From positions 124,001 through 188,000 of the forward strand of contig NZ_PCOU01000004.1 in assembly GCF_002979455.1 (NCBI RefSeq): DNA of 64,000 bases. The letters are read 5' to 3'. The number at the start of each line of letters is the position of its first letter. Position 1 is the stretch's first letter. Below the pieces are notes generated by a model that was given only the letters and a program-made list of their open reading frames with translations, searched no databases and was not told where the DNA came from. This document shows positions 63,843-64,000 of the stretch, one piece after another. The position numbers were made by a program, and so were the translations under genes. The DNA is from Chryseobacterium sp. MYb7 (GTDB lineage: Bacteria > Bacteroidota > Bacteroidia > Flavobacteriales > Weeksellaceae).

Positions 63843-64000
63843 ATGAAAAACAAATTATTAACCATCGCTCTTTTATCATTTAGTTTGACCACATCCGCTC
63901 AGGTAGGGATTAATACATCACAGGCGCAAGCAACACTTGATGTCGTAGGATCACCTTCTAATACAAGTAAACTTGACGGTGTGATTGCTCCAAGACTTAC
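63843..64000 (+). CDS. Secreted VGINT-motif protein, 3' end outside window
   Basis: 53 codons to the window edge: signal peptide (MKNKLLTIALLSFSLTTSAQ), then VGINTSQAQATLDVVGSP and LDGVIAPRLT. Shares the VGINT...LDV opening with the trio at 58551-60502, but LDGVIAPRLT is typical of longer flavobacterial surface proteins. Partial gene. Confidence 0.7.
   Translation, partial: MKNKLLTIALLSFSLTTSAQVGINTSQAQATLDVVGSPSNTSKLDGVIAPRL

Overview
This window looks like chromosome from a Flavobacteriales member close to Chryseobacterium (Weeksellaceae). The DNA is AT-rich. Many genes sit behind the Bacteroidota-type promoter (TTG/TTTG, 18-20 bp, TAnnTTTG) and lack Shine-Dalgarno sites. There are type IX secretion (T9SS) C-terminal sorting domains, an IPExxxVDY-family gene between rnc and pyk, and a tmRNA tag ending ALAA. 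Species was not determined.

Layout. (1) 1-7,907: two large T9SS adhesin-like proteins sharing a 2.4-kb, apparently identical direct repeat. (2) 7,960-19,900: housekeeping genes: coaE, an MBL hydrolase, a PaiB-like protein and ruvB on the minus strand; hutI, a small membrane protein, hutG and an aldehyde dehydrogenase on the plus strand; then acpP-fabF-rnc-IPExxxVDY-pyk on the minus strand. (3) About 20,541-40,996: a 20.4-kb integrative genomic island inserted in the 3' end of the tmRNA gene ssrA. (4) 40,906-44,002: ssrA, rpsU, xerC-like, hpf and seven tRNAs, six of them a duplicated Thr-Tyr-Gly triplet. (5) 44,046-54,592: a multi-pass membrane protein, a two-component system, a TolC/adaptor/HME-RND efflux operon and a DUF4394 lipoprotein. 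(6) 54,864-64,000: tuf-trnW-secE-nusG and rplK-A-J-L. This normally compact cluster is split after nusG by a membrane protein and three secreted paralogues, and rpoB is not next to rplL.

The island is the most interesting part. Its left end has a displaced ssrA 3' end, GGGAACAATTTT repeats and a tyrosine recombinase. Next come a small HTH (excisionase-like) protein and a 468-residue protein with motifs of the T7-RNA-polymerase/family-A polymerase palm, a candidate compact replicase; the C-terminal piece of a second such polymerase lies 6 kb away. The central cargo is a minus-strand cluster: a CHAT/caspase-like protease, then sce7726-like (PD-(D/E)XK nuclease motif), sce7725-like, HEPN/RES-like (NAD-cleaving toxin family) and PIN-domain genes. 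The last four are tightly packed, partly by a TAATG overlap, and look like an uncharacterised anti-phage module. To the right are secreted or lipoprotein genes (one JAB-like), a duplicated small exported protein, an amber-interrupted gene, a long structured inverted repeat, a 1,262-residue YobI/KAP-type membrane NTPase and an ArdA antirestriction protein just inside the right end.

Functions are inferred from motifs read by eye; no database search was run.
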